Shown here: positions 24,601 through 36,400 of the stretch, piece by piece
Layout of the letters: every line of letters starts with the position of its first letter
Position numbering within the stretch: position 1 is the stretch's first letter
NCBI GenBank assembly: GCA_027627225.1
Contig: CM051028.1
Span: 11,098,201 to 11,162,200 of the forward strand
Length of the DNA: 64,000 nt
Source: Congeria kusceri
Taxonomy: Eukaryota > Mollusca > Bivalvia > Myida > Dreissenidae
Reading direction: 5' to 3'
Position numbers and translations under genes: made by a program
Notes under the pieces: model-generated
What the model was told of the DNA's origin: nothing
Database searches by the model: none
Seen by the model: only the letters and a program-made list of their open reading frames with translations

Positions 24601-27077
24601 CGTAAGTCGCCTTGATGTTAACAAATATAGCATCTACGAAAAACAAATAATTCAGAATGTGTATATTTTATGTTTAATAATAGCGTTAACATAATTATTA
24701 AGAAATATTTTCTGACAGTGTATATTTTCTTTGCAGGGTGCATTACAAAGAAACGCCAGGAAAGCCCGTATGTTTTGTTCTGTGTTACCTAAGTTTATTA
24801 TTATGGTTAAATAGGTAAATAAGTATTTTAGGTGCAAATGTACCGTATTGTCTGACGTCGTAAATGGGTAGTAAATTATTTAAGGCGTAATATCGATGCA
24901 AGTAGATTTAATACACTTATCGATTTATTTGCCCGAGAATATAATGAAAGTATAACCATATAATTTATTTAATGCAGACTGGATCGAAATCAGCACCGAG
25001 TATCGGGACAATCGGAATTCGGTAATCATGCAAATGCTATTAAAAGTGTTTGCTACATGCTGAATTGTCAGTAAATAAAACCCTGTTCAATATTTCCTTT
25101 TAGAGCATATGATATTTGGTATTCAGTAAATTCAATATTTTTTTTGAGGCGTTATTTGTGACATATTTGTAATTAAAGGCCTGCCAGCTACATCCGAACT
25201 GGGTAATGTCACAGAAAGGAACGAACATGAATACGAAGAAGTTGAACCTACGTCGAGAAGCGCTGCGAAACTGGTCTGTTAAACTTTAGTACTGACGTAA
25301 ACGCTATTTCACATTATGAAATACGCATATCCATTCATGACAATTCTCGGTCAGCTTGTCGTCATGCATGTATAATATGTGATTTATTTACATACGCAAT
25401 ATATTACGTGACAAAACGTTTCGTTCTATACTAACTAGTATACGACCCGCGCAAATGCGGAAATTATTATTTAATGTTATTACAATCGACCTTTTCCCAA
25501 CACATGTTGCCACAATGGCAAGATCTAGTTAGCGATTGTCTTAGCTTATAAATTACTACAGTAGACAACTTTTGAAAACGTGACAAAAGGAGAATTAGCT
25601 CACAATGCTTAGGAGCGTTTTTTCTTTTTTTATAACATGTTTTAGGCAGTTTGCTTTGTATTTATAACCAAACATGTGTTTTGTATTAAAAAATCTCGGA
25701 CGAAGGTATAAGTGCAGTAGGTCATGCCGACGCAAAATACTCCAGCATTGCTCGGTTTGTCAAGAAAACAGCGGATTTCCGCAATAACTCTCTTTTTTTC
25801 TATACTGTATGCAGGACTATCGATCTATTATTTTGCAGTGCATATGTTTCGGGCTAAATGACGACAAAAGCATCATTTCACAAAACATATATATTTTTTG
25901 TACTGTCTGCGGAATTTCCACTATCCTAAAAATACAAAACTATCAAGGGAGGATTTTCATAATGGATTTCATGAATACATGTCGTTATTTAAACTATTTA
26001 ATATATTATGTTAAGGAATAAATACATTCCTGTCGTAATTATAACATCAAAATCCAAACTATCAAGTTTGCTATTTTAAGTTAAGCGTCCTTCGGATCTC
26101 CTCCCTTTACACATAGAACATTAAATGTTCAATTTATTTCAAATACAAGTATAATTTCCATGCCTAGAATAAGTACCGCCTAAAACGTGTTTTCTTCCGT
26201 TTTGACTGCAAACAATTCTGTTCATTCTTGTCGTACAGATTCTATGCACGCTTAAAGAGTTATTCATTTTATATATATAGCGACATCAGACAGACATAGC
26301 AGTACAACAGAATGTCGTCGAACTGCATAATAGTTGCGCCATTAAGTATAGCTTTCTGTTACATTTAAGAATTCATTCTTTATAATAGTAAATGCAACAA
26401 TGGTTTTATATATTGTAATTATTATCTAACAATTATAATATACAAGGTACGAAATCTAATGTGTATTATTATACACTTAGTAACGTATTAAATGTTTTAT
26501 GTGAGTGTAATTGACACTGTTTTTCTATCGTGCTAAATTTCACAGACCGAGATGTTTCCAACAAACTCAGTGTAGTCAAGGTAATGCAATTTATGGTTTA
26601 CTCCATTTAGTGTGAGGTCATGAAATTAACAATAATATTTTAAAGCCACATTGTGCTTTGGGGCACATGTTACATGAACATAAACAATATTTACACATTC
26701 CCATTTCAGGTACCAGACATGCTGCAGAAACTTGTTGTGACGTGACCGGTAGCGAAAATCAGTATGATGAAATTGATCCTGATTGCATGCTGTCCGAAGA
26801 TCCATCCGCGAAGCATGTACGAACTATTGTCGTAGTACTGTATTTCTGGCAGTACAGATAGTTTTCTGAAAGCATTATCGGCATATGTATTGCATAATCT
26901 ATAACTAATTTAAAATAGTTAAAACCTTGAAAATCGTGTAATAACCGTATTATCCTAAATGATACCTTTTTATAACAGACCGAAGACGCTACACCGGCAC
27001 GATACGAAGACCTTGTATGGTCACAGCGCGACAGGGCCGCCACATATATGAGACTGTCACCGACAACTTCTAAATGA
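18639..27077 (+). CDS. Receptor unit 3: IgSF type I membrane receptor (gene span)
   Basis: Predicted single-pass surface receptor. Exons: 18639-18696 signal peptide; 21682-21990 Ig D1; D2 ending at 22967; 23325-23615 Ig D4-type; 23739-24038 Ig D5-type; 24491-24601 transmembrane; 24737-24767; 24978-25021; 25188-25273. Reading through the last donor gives a stop at 25280-25282 and about 514 residues if D2 is full length. All junction phases agree except D2, whose acceptor AG (equivalent to 37488-37489 in unit 4) is AA at 22660-22661. An in-frame AG at 22714-22715 would cost 18 residues. Downstream exons at 26710-26831 and 26979-27077 are open and could give a longer tail: exon 25188-25273 can join 26979 in phase 0. 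The 35-nt microexon 26546-26580 reads TAG in that phase. The ectodomain has many N-x-S/T sites. It is nearly identical to unit 4 up to about 24473, after which the TM and tail are unrelated. Ligand unknown. Confidence 0.7.
18714..18839. mobile_element. Palindromic MITE-like element in intron 1 of unit 3
   Basis: The left arm attaattggttgaattcata is inverted at the right end (tatgaattcaactaattaat), with partly complementary inner sequence. It lies 17 bp after the exon 1 donor. The copy at 33504-33629 occupies the identical site in unit 4, so the insertion predates that duplication. Confidence 0.7.
18840..21681. other. Unit 3 intron 1
   Basis: Non-coding and collinear with 33630-36445 of unit 4, with small indels. 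The tandem 'cgtattggccga' motifs at about 21255-21360 are shared with 36025-36125. Confidence 0.6.
21682..21990 (+). CDS. Unit 3 exon 2: Ig-like domain D1
   Basis: 309 nt, phase 1-1, acceptor ttttcccag, donor gtatgt. The fold is suggested by NVTFIF (B strand), IKWEV (C strand Trp), and FYMKLFRVDRKWQEAFVQVKC (E-F strands). The first canonical Cys is replaced by Phe (NVTFIF), so no standard intradomain disulfide is possible. It has several N-glycosylation sequons. Confidence 0.75.
22662..22967 (+). CDS. Unit 3 exon 3: Ig-like domain D2, splice acceptor altered
   Basis: Start given by homology to unit 4 (37490). The AG acceptor there is AA here. Visible motifs are DTAQIAYYP (B strand, Ala/Tyr in place of Cys), YYRKWH (C strand Trp) and NFTAPDEYYLECLSN (F strand Cys). 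The donor is gtaaat in phase 1. Splicing may use AG at 22714-22715, still in frame. Confidence 0.6.
23325..23615 (+). CDS. Unit 3 exon 4: Ig-like domain (equivalent to D4)
   Basis: 291 nt, phase 1-1, acceptor tttctaag, donor gtaaga. Begins PPTEIDLHVPELIEGQ; canonical NITCVSY and KNLTCTP supply the disulfide pair. Only two residues appear to differ from the unit 4 copy (38773-39063). Confidence 0.8.
23739..24038 (+). CDS. Unit 3 exon 5: Ig-like membrane-proximal domain
   Basis: 300 nt, phase 1-1, acceptor tgtttcag, donor gtgtgt. Contains LACIAV, FIEWYTD and GGKIGCELQC, consistent with the B, C and F strands of an Ig fold with extra cysteines. About nine residues differ from the unit 4 copy. 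Confidence 0.75.
24491..24601 (+). CDS. Unit 3 exon 6: transmembrane segment
   Basis: 111 nt, acceptor tccccaacag, donor gtaagt, phase 1-1. The hydrophobic run WMYIVINIGGMLAVAG continues to IIFG and is followed by basic KR. There is no charged residue inside the membrane segment. Unrelated to the unit 4 transmembrane exon. Confidence 0.75.
24737..24767 (+). CDS. Unit 3 exon 7: juxtamembrane
   Basis: 31 nt, acceptor ctttgcag, donor gtatgt. Codes RCITKKRQES, a basic stop-transfer sequence, and ends in phase 2, matching exon 8. Confidence 0.65.
24978..25021 (+). CDS. Unit 3 exon 8: tail
   Basis: 44 nt, acceptor aatgcag, donor gtaatc. Codes LDRNQHRVSGQSEF in the phase set by exon 7. Homologous to 2807-2850 in unit 1. 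Confidence 0.6.
25188..25282 (+). CDS. Unit 3 exon 9: YEEV tail exon with alternative end
   Basis: Codes TSELGNVTERNEHEYEEVEP, then a short basic/serine stretch. It may splice at 25273 (AAACTG|gtctgt, phase 0) or read on to TAA at 25280-25282. YEEV resembles the pYEEI class bound by Src-family SH2 domains. An alternative acceptor at 25178 would add three residues. Confidence 0.55.
26546..26580 (+). CDS. Unit 3 candidate 35-nt microexon
   Basis: Flanked by ttcacag and gtaatg. In the phase offered by the YEEV exon it meets TAG. In phase 2 it is open and continues into GTRHAAET of the next exon. The unit 2 copy is 34 nt and is open from phase 0. Usage is uncertain. Confidence 0.35.
26710..26831 (+). 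CDS. Unit 3 candidate tail exon with YDEI
   Basis: 122 nt, acceptor catttcag, donor gtagta. Codes GSENQYDEIDPDCMLSEDP and flanking residues. It is open in units 1, 2 and 3, which supports selection on this frame at some stage. Confidence 0.5.
26979..27077 (+). CDS. Unit 3 last candidate tail exon, ITAM-like
   Basis: 99 nt, acceptor tataacag, starts in phase 0, ends TGA. Codes ARYEDL, ten residues, then YMRL and SPTTSK. The YxxL-x10-YxxL pair is conserved in units 1 and 2. AATAAA follows at 27451. Confidence 0.55.
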   Translation, partial: TEDATPARYEDLVWSQRDRAATYMRLSPTTSK

Positions 27078-27450
27078 AAAATGCACTTTATTGATGCTAT
27101 ATAAACATTCCATTTCCTTTACGTACAGCGTAAATAACTATGTAAATATGTTATATGTTGATTTAACAGCGTTTTCATTTTGCACGTCATTTAATGTTAA
27201 AATTGATGACATTCGTAAGGCATAACAATTTTGCTCTTCTTATTCAGGTTTGAAATTATATATTGCGAATAACCAAATGTACGGTTTCCAAACAAACTAG
27301 ATTGCCTTCATGATAATGTTGTCGCTGCAATGTACATACCATATTATATTGTAAATCAAACTTGGCTATTGTTTATTATGATTTTGACGCATTTAAAAAT
27401 TTAAAATTATTGATAATTTATAACATACATATTTAAAGAATGTTGAGATA

Positions 27451-27456
27451 AATAAA
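27451..27456 (+). terminator. Candidate polyadenylation signal, unit 3
   Basis: AATAAA 374 nt downstream of the TGA at 27077, at the position paralogous to 5381. Confidence 0.4.
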
Positions 27457-27877
27457 ATTTAATTAAATTAACATGCGTGTGGGCTAACTTACTTTAGATA
27501 AAAAACACAGTGAGAAGGTACATTATTAATACAATAACGGACATAAACAAGTCTGGTTCGGTAATTGCCGATGACTGGAATGTTGTTTGTTTTCTTACGT
27601 TCTAAGCAAATACTGTGAAAATACGATGTCATATACAATGTATATGTTTATCAACAATAATCCTCATGGACATTTGTGGCGACAAAATATTATCAATTGA
27701 TTATGACATCCACAATATGTCCTTGTCATCTACAAAGGGAGAGGAATCTGTATATTTTTAAGTTGAAAATGATTTTTTTTTAATTATCAAACAGTCAGTA
27801 CATGTGCATCCTTGAAACAGTTTAGAAAATAACAAAACAAAATAGCATTGCATGTAAATCGCACGGTACTACGAAAA

Positions 27878-29345
27878 ATAACTAACGAACTACTGTTGTG
27901 AGCAAGTTTCATGAAGATTTGGCTAAACATTGGCCTCTATATATAGTGTGTTTTTTTCAACTTGGCTTAGTGACCTAGTTTTTAACCCCATGTGACCTGG
28001 TTTCATACGTATCCCAGATATCATTTGGACAAATGTTCTGAGCAAGTTTCATGATGATTGGGCTATAAATGGCTAAAAATGTGTATTCAAAAGCTTTTTT
28101 TAAATTGTCCTGGTGACCCTAGTTTTTACCCAACATGAGCTAGTTTCGACCTCGTCTGAGATATCATTAAAAGAAATGTTCTAACCAAGTGTAAAGAATA
28201 CTGGACAGAATATGTGACTTCTTGAGTGTTCACAAGCTTTTTCTTCAATTTGCACTTGTGACCTAAAGTTTTTGACCCCACCTGACCCAGTTTTAACTCG
28301 TCTGAGATCTTAATGGGGCAAATGTTTTGAGCAAGTTTCTTGATGATAAGGCTATAAATATGGCCCCTAGATTGTTTACAAGCTTTTTCTTAAATTTCTC
28401 ATGACTTAGTTTTTGACCTAGTTTCGAACTTGTCCGAGATATTATTGAAACAAATTTTCTGAGCAAGTTTCAAGAATACTGGGCACAAAATGTAACTTGT
28501 AGAGTGTTCACAATCTTTTTATTGAATTTGACCTAGTGACCTAGTTTTTTACCCCACATGACCCAGTTCAAACTCTTCCGAGTTATCATGAGGACAAATG
28601 TTCTGGGCAAGTTTCATGAAGAGTGGGCAATAAATATGGTTTCTAGAATGTTCACAAGCTTTTAAAAGTTTTCAATATAGCCGTATAAGGAAAATTGCCC
28701 AGCCCCCTGGCGGTCAAGTATTTCAATGGAGCGGAACCATTTCAAAATCAGCTGAGATAGCATAAAAACACATGTTCTGAGCAAGTTTCATGTTGATTCG
28801 GCAAACAATGTGACTCCTAGTGTGTTCACAAGCTTTTTCAATAGCCATATAAGGTAAAGTGCCCCGCCCCTGGCGGCCATGTTTTTCAACGGAGAGGAAC
28901 CATTTTTGAACTTGGCCAAAGTATCATAAAACCAAATGTTCAGAGCAAGTTTCGTGCTGATTGGTCAAAAATGAGACTTCTAGAGTGTTGTATTCACAAG
29001 CTTTTTCTATAGCCATATAAGGAAACTGCCCCGCCCCATGACGGCCATATCTTCCAACCGAACGGAACCATTTTGGAACTGACTTCTAGCGTGTTCACAA
29101 GCTTTTACTTCAATTCTACCTAAAAACCTAGTTTTCGACCCAACATGACCCAGTTTCGAACTCGACCAAGATATATTTTGGGAAAAATATTTGGAGCAAG
29201 TTTTATGTAGATTGGGCAACACATGTAGCCTCTAGAGTGTTCACAAGGTAAAAGTTGATGACGAACGATTCACGACACACGACGCACGACAGACAAAAGG
29301 CGATCACAAAAGCTCACCATGAGCACGTTGTGGTCAGGTGAGCTA
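27878..29345. mobile_element. Second copy of the GCTCACCTGA-type dispersed repeat
   Basis: Collinear with 13532-14846 and inserted at the same paralogous site. Its left terminal inverse is missing or eroded; the right end keeps TCAGGTGAGCTAAAAA. Same internal degenerate tandem units. Confidence 0.7.
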
Positions 29346-32300
29346 AAAAGCAATACCAATATTCAGAGTTCAATGGGGGGTCGCTAGAAACATAAACTTT
29401 CGGCTTGTGTTCAACGAAACCATTTTAAAACACATGTTATTTAATGGGACGTGTTCACTTTTGTTTTCATTGCAAGTTGGAATAAAACTTCTACATCATT
29501 TGGACTAATCATTTCAAATATCAGTGCAAGACAATGACACATAACAAGTCACAAACATAGAGGACAATTATGTCAGTGTTATTAGTTCGTTTTTCGCAAC
29601 ATATACATTTGCATTTCAATTAATTGTTATTCATTGTTTCCAATATACAAAATTGTATTTCTTAAACATTTCCCTACTTTATGTTCAGTTTTATTTTATA
29701 AACACATTAATTAGAAAAATATGAGCACTTACAATGTTGGTTATGAAATAAACAGAATGTCACCGCCTAGCGTCTGCAATTGCTTTGAGCCAAGAGAAAG
29801 CAGTAACCGAATAAACTTTGATTTGGCTAATTAAACTATTGGTATGTGGCAATCTTTATAAATCAGTAGGTAAGCATGTGTGACATAGCACATGGATGGA
29901 CCTACAACGGAATGGGAACCCATTTCCAGAAACGCAAATTGACACAAAAATTAACATGGACATAAACAGTATAATTATATATAAACAGTAGTATAAACTG
30001 CCTTATAATGTATTACTGCCATTTCAGCAAACATGCAAGAACAATACGATCTGGAATAAATGCAATTATGAGCAAGATATTAAAAAAAACATTAAATCAT
30101 CCCCGTTCTACCAAATTGCAATCCCAACCATGAAATACTACAACACAACACGCATTTATTTATACGTGATCAAAACTGGCCATATACCATGAAAAAAGCT
30201 TTAATAAACATTTGAAATTGTGTCCAGTTCACACACACTGTGTGGCAGAACGGCACGTACATTGTTTTTGAATAAGAGTCAACGTACGGTCAAGAACGAC
30301 TGTTTGTAACGTGGGTTTCAAGCTTTAAGTCTAAGTCACACTGTCAAGATTTTGGATACGTTTGCTCATGTTGGATCGCGGACGTGATAATTGTTATGAT
30401 TCGGGAGCATAATGTCCCAATTGCATCTACACGCTTTATCACATATTGTGTGTGACTGTCTATTATTTCTGTAAACGTTGATGTTCCTTAAAGCAGGACT
30501 TCCCATTAAGTACATTTTGTTTAAATCAAAGCCGACAATGTTTTAGTTTAGCAACCACAGAATGTAACTTTCAATGTGCTAAGTAATACGCATTACGTGG
30601 TATGATGAAAAAAAGGTTCTTTCCATTTTCAAATGCACCAATGTCTACAATATTTGTCGTCTATAACTAATGCTCATAACTATAAGTGTGCGGTTTGTTT
30701 CTGATATATGTTTTTATTAAAGTACTTTAAATTAACATGTACATTACATAATGTACATCAGAAGTTCAGATCGTAACAAGAAAGCAGATAAGCACGTGCA
30801 TATGACACGAGAAGGAAGATAAAAACGCCGACTGATACAGATTCTTAGTCGACGGGAAAACATTACTCAGTAGCGGAAACTGTGTACATTCTTGTTTTGC
30901 AAACGGATGAATTAACAATGCTAGCTTACACTACATGCAAACCAGGCGCGGTTACAGGATTTGGAGTTAAAGGGGGAGGGGGGGCGGGGGGGGGGGCGAA
31001 CAAAGTTGGAACCTACCAAACGAACTATGTTAAATCTATACATTTTCAAAACTATGATATTGTTTATGCTCGATATAATATTTATGCTTTTTTTTTATAG
31101 ATTATAGACGTGTTCTAACCTTCATTGCATCGTTAACCACTACGAAATTTGATAAAAATATATTATTTTTCTCTCGAGAATGTCGAGAATTAAAACAAAA
31201 TGAATTTTTGATAGGGGGAGGGGTACGACACTTCCGCAAACGTTAAATCCGCCAATGTATACACATCCAAATTGTCAACGAAAACATACATATTCTTTAT
31301 TCACATCTTATGATTCTGTCAACGTCTCCATTGGATTGCAGTTAATGCTACAAATAAGGTATCTATATAATATTAAATCGGGATAAACCGAGTGACCTCT
31401 GCTACAGTGTATGTTTAATTTCATTTTTATTATTTTAAAATAATTAAAAATCAACTGGATATCGTTAATGGAAATGTATACAATAACAACAACAGAAAAG
31501 TTTCACATTTGAATGATAGTTCCGTTTCTGTTTGTATTCATAACCATCGACAAATAATCGTGACATTTTATTTCCTTGAACATTCAACTGACTTTTCAAT
31601 CCACTATATATTAAACAACGAACATTAAAAAAGTAAGAACAAGGACATAATTAATATTATTGTTAACAGCAATGTAATTTCAAATACAAATAATGATATT
31701 GTTTCCCTCTCGATTCCTAAGCACAATAAATTGAAGGTTTGGTAACTTTGACAAAACAATGAATGGATGACCAGTTTTCCTATAGCGAATAATGATAAAA
31801 TATTTCCTTGAACATTCAACTGACTTTTCAATCCACTATATATTAAACAACGAACATTAAAAAAGTAACAACAGACATAATTAATAGTATTGTTAACAGC
31901 AATGTAATTTCAAATACAAATAATGATATTGTTTCCCTCCCGATTCCTAAGCACAATAAATTGAAGGTTTGGTAACTTTGACAAAAAAATGAATGGATGG
32001 CCAGTTTTCCTATCGCGAATAATGATAAAATATTGTGTCGAAGTCAGCTTGGTGCTTGCACAATGTCGGGGCATGAGAATAACTTTACATGTAATCCTCA
32101 AGTTTCGATCGATATGCTCGTATGGTGACTTAAAATGTGTGTTTATCTGCTAGATTTTTTTTACTTCTTTCTTATTATACTGTTGCCAGATAAACATTTG
32201 TCAAGCGCAAATGGGTTTTCTGGTTTGTTGAATAAGGTTGAGACAGAATAGTTCAATGTCGATTTGAGATCACTTCGGTTTAACTACATATAAAACGCAC

Positions 32301-33270
32301 AAAATAAAACACCATTACAATGTATTAAACACTATATTCAACCGAAAGTTAAAAAATATATAGTTGAAATATATAAGACTATACCGAAAACTTAGCCCAT
32401 ATTGTTGTTTGTTTTATGGATATTCGTTTATGAATTCAGTAAGTACGAATATATAAATTAAGGGAAGGGGCCTAACTATTACATTGGTCGTTAATGACGA
32501 ATCTGTGAAAAGCTTCATTTTGGGTACATCACAGTTCTCAAGCTGAACAGTTGCCTATTGTTATAACACTAAAGGGTATTTTATATTTGTGAGTCAATTT
32601 AAACATAACAATGCTATGGTAAGTCTTTAAATATTCCTACTTTTTGACGAGAAATATATTTTTTTCCTACTTTAAAAAAAGAAAGCTCCTATTTTTTCCA
32701 ACTTTTTCCAACTTTTTTGATTCACTCATACTTTTTCCTACTGTTTGGTAAAAAAACTCCTATTATTCCTACTGTTTTAGTTTGCCAGAAATGAAGATGA
32801 ATTGAATAATGTTTTATATGAAAAAGAACAAAGTCTATTTGTAGATGTGTTGTATAGATCGGACGATGTGCTGATTTGACTGTTTCCTGATACTATTTAT
32901 ATTGTATACAATGACTTTGTGATGCATAGATTTGTATTCACATGCCTTCTAATTTGGTTTCAAGCTCATTCGTTAATGATAATGAGAGCCTTGAATCGTA
33001 TTGCATCAGCTTTAAACCGTCACACGCTGGTGAAGTGAGTTAAATATATATCTGATGCATTTGGTGTAGTCAAATAATACTATTCACCAAACATGTATGA
33101 CCGCTGTAATACCATATTGCAAATGTATTTATTTTGTTTGATTTAAGCCACGTGTTTGTTGTGTCTTAAAGGTCATCAGCAACAGACAGCATCATGCCAC
33201 CACTACAAACAAAAAGAGCACAATGTATTCAAATGGGTAGTTTGTGGATAGAGACGCCTTACTATTTTTC
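29346..33270. other. Duplicated inter-unit DNA upstream of unit 4
   Basis: Paralogous to 14847-18480. It contains a G-rich run at 30971-30998 and a local 232-bp tandem duplication at 31569-32033. A segment at 32620-32800 is full of repeated 'cctactttttcc' motifs. No exon recognised. Confidence 0.6.
31569..32033. repeat. 232-bp direct tandem duplication
   Basis: The sequence from 31569 (tatttccttgaacattcaac) repeats from 31801 with few differences. The paralogous region of unit 3 has one copy. Confidence 0.85.
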
Positions 33271-33282
33271 TATATATATAAA
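33271..33282 (+). promoter_or_regulatory. TATA-like box upstream of unit 4
   Basis: TATATATATAAA 158 bp before the unit 4 ATG, conserved with unit 3. Confidence 0.4.
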
Positions 33283-33428
33283 CATGTTCATATACCAACA
33301 CAGATGCATTATTTCACATGTGGTCTAGAAGGAAATAATTTCCTGCTATTATATAAACAATGTGCAATGTGCAAGAGTTCTGAAAACAATAATGCCGGTG
33401 TTTCGTTCTGGCTAGCGGAAACACACAA

Positions 33429-33486
33429 ATGGCGATTGCAAGTTCAGTTTTCTCGAAAATGATTTGGACGTTAATATTACTTATTG
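33429..33486 (+). CDS. Unit 4 exon 1: signal peptide
   Basis: MAIASSVFSKMIWTLILLI plus one base, donor gtaaat, phase 1; same layout as units 2 and 3. Confidence 0.65.
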
Positions 33487-36400
33487 GTAAATAATATAAT
33501 GTTATTAATTAGTTGAATTCATATTGGCCTTTTTCTTGGGCTGAAGACTGCCGTATTGGTCTGAGGCCGAAGGCTAATACGGCTGTCTGAAGACCAATAA
33601 CCAGGCGAATATGAATTCAACTAATTAATGACAATTTTATTAATTAATCTTATTATATTATGCAGCATATTCGGGTTTTAATAGTATGAAAACTATAGTA
33701 ACGTTGATTGTTATTGTTTACAATCGGGATTTTTCGCGCATGCGCACTGACTATTTGGCAAAAGCGCTGGTTACAGATACAGAAAACATGCATACTTACA
33801 TGTGTTTACTCGATTAATAGTTCAAAATTTCTGAAATATGTTTTAAAACACTTCAAATAAAATATTGAAAAAAAAAACACCCATCACATGAAGACTTTGG
33901 TATTTAATAAACTATATTAAATGGGCTGGTCATTTAGCTTAAACAAAACGTTTCAATGTTTTGAACGAAGCTATATCATTCGTATATAAGTCATCCGTTA
34001 AATTTCTTTAGACACGAATAAAATAACTTCTGTTGTTAAAAATAATAAGGTTAGTTACGAATACTAATAATTTGTACCAGAACAGTAATGATATGAATGT
34101 ATTGTGTGTGCCAGTGTTCATGTGTTATTTTTTATGAAAGAAAGTGGCAACAGGTGCATTGTCAAGTACAACGAATGTATTGATCAGCCATATATCAACC
34201 TTAAAACAAACCTGTAGCGCAATACTGGTTTAAAGACAATATTAAAATATGATTTATACTTTTCCTAGAAATACATTATAAAAGAGCGAGAATTTGAAGT
34301 ATTTTTTTGCGTTTATATTACCCATGAAAGTGACTGCTAAATGCCATGAAGGTATTGTACATTTTGTTCAATGACCAAACATACCTCTGCCACCTGTGGT
34401 TTTAGGGCACTTAGAATCAAAGTTGACACTATGTTGTTAGTTAATTACTTGTCTGGATAGTATCTGATCATTATGAGATAATATGTTTTTTGCTCAAACA
34501 AAGGGGCAATTAAACGCCGGATTAAGTTATTTAACGATGGGTAGTGTGTGAAATATGTACGTGCTTGTGAAAACATACACATTAAGATTAAGTTTGATAC
34601 CATTTTATTTTTATGAAAATGGATTAACATATATAACCAAGTAAGGTTTTTCTGACCTTCGTTGGTTCTGGTAAGGTTTCAATATACAATTAATGTATTA
34701 CGTAAAGCCTAGTTTGCACGAGCCATTACTTGCTTTACATCAGTATTTGTTTAGTGCCCTGTATTCTGGAACAAGTCAACTTAAATGCATATATGTTATT
34801 TTCTTTTGTCATGAACAACAATTTTGTCTTGTATACGTGTTGCATACATTAATATTGGGCACATTGGATTAAGTACTTTTAAAAACATCATTAGAAAACA
34901 ATAATGATAAAAACAACGTTTCATAATGAAATATCTCGTATTATGACCTGATAATGTGGCAACATGTTTTAAAACATTTAGTTATTGTCAAAATAAACCA
35001 ATATTTTTTCAACACTATTTCGATATGTCTACGTAATGCCCACCACCTGTTGCCAACAAGTGGCCAGAGTCTAAACATACCATGTGCGCGTGACGTCAGT
35101 CGTCAACGTTCCTAGTGTTGCGATATAGTATGCTGCATCTTTCAGTTTTAATAGTACAAGTTAGATCTATCATAACTATTGTTTCGATATAAATAGAATG
35201 CAACACTGCCAGCATAAATTATTAACGATGTGTTTATTCTTTTAACTGACATATAACAACTAAACACTACATAGAATAATTGCTAAAAAAAATTATCGAG
35301 AAAGTCGCAAAAGGTTTAACACCACCAATCGTTATCCACCTTGATCCGACCGAGTCTTGGCAAACCTGTCAGTATTCACCAACACATTCGTTAACCATTC
35401 TTAGACTAAAATATAGACTGTGACTCCAGAAAATAAACTTTTACAATTCTAATTCAACAAAGCATTTTGTTTAAGAATTTTCTTAAAAGTCCAAGTATGC
35501 TCCAGAGTATGCTTAAGACATTCATGAAAAGTGGAAGATGACGACTAGATGTGTAATAAAATGAATAATTTACTAAGAAAATTTTCAAACTGCTTACGTT
35601 AACCTTCCACCATCTTCATTTCAGCTGAATCCTCTCTTGTCATTGATTTTGTGAAGATGATCTCGGCGAGTTGACAGAGCAAACGCTCAGCTAACTCGCC
35701 GATTCACTTATCTTTCTGAGGTGCATGAAATCCAATTTTAATCCAAATATTAAAAATAATTTAATAATTTCATCATGTTCATATAAACAAACGCTAAATT
35801 GAAGAATACGTCAAGGGAAGTAAATGTGTGTTTTCGTGGTCGAGGTCGTCTCTATTTCATGATTCGTCACTCGGTAGATTCGGTCCAAAACATTCATAAG
35901 TACGAATGTTGCCCTTACTTACTTTATTTTATGGGAGTGCTACATGTAGAAACGTTTAGTAAGAAATACCAAGCGCAAAGTTAATTATGCTAAGCGTTTT
36001 AAAAATGGCGTCAACAAACTTGCCATCTCGTATAAGGCCGATCTTATCCTGAATCTTATTGGCCGAATCTCGTATTGGCCGCATTTTTCCATATTGGCCG
36101 AGTTTTTTCTGTATTGGACGAGTTTTGAAATTTATTGGTGAAGTTAACATCGTATCAAGGGAACAAACTGACCAGATTCTCGTTCAATATTATAAAGTCA
36201 ATTAATAATAGACATTTTAGCACATTGGCATTGGGTATTGTTGTTATTCATAACTTTACAACCAACATGTTTAAACGTCATATTAATTACTATCATTAAC
36301 AAAATTCATTCAGACGTAGATGATTTGCAATTAAAAACAATTATGAACCACCTCTGCACCACCAGCATTTGGTAAATAACATGATTTTGGTTTATGTTAT

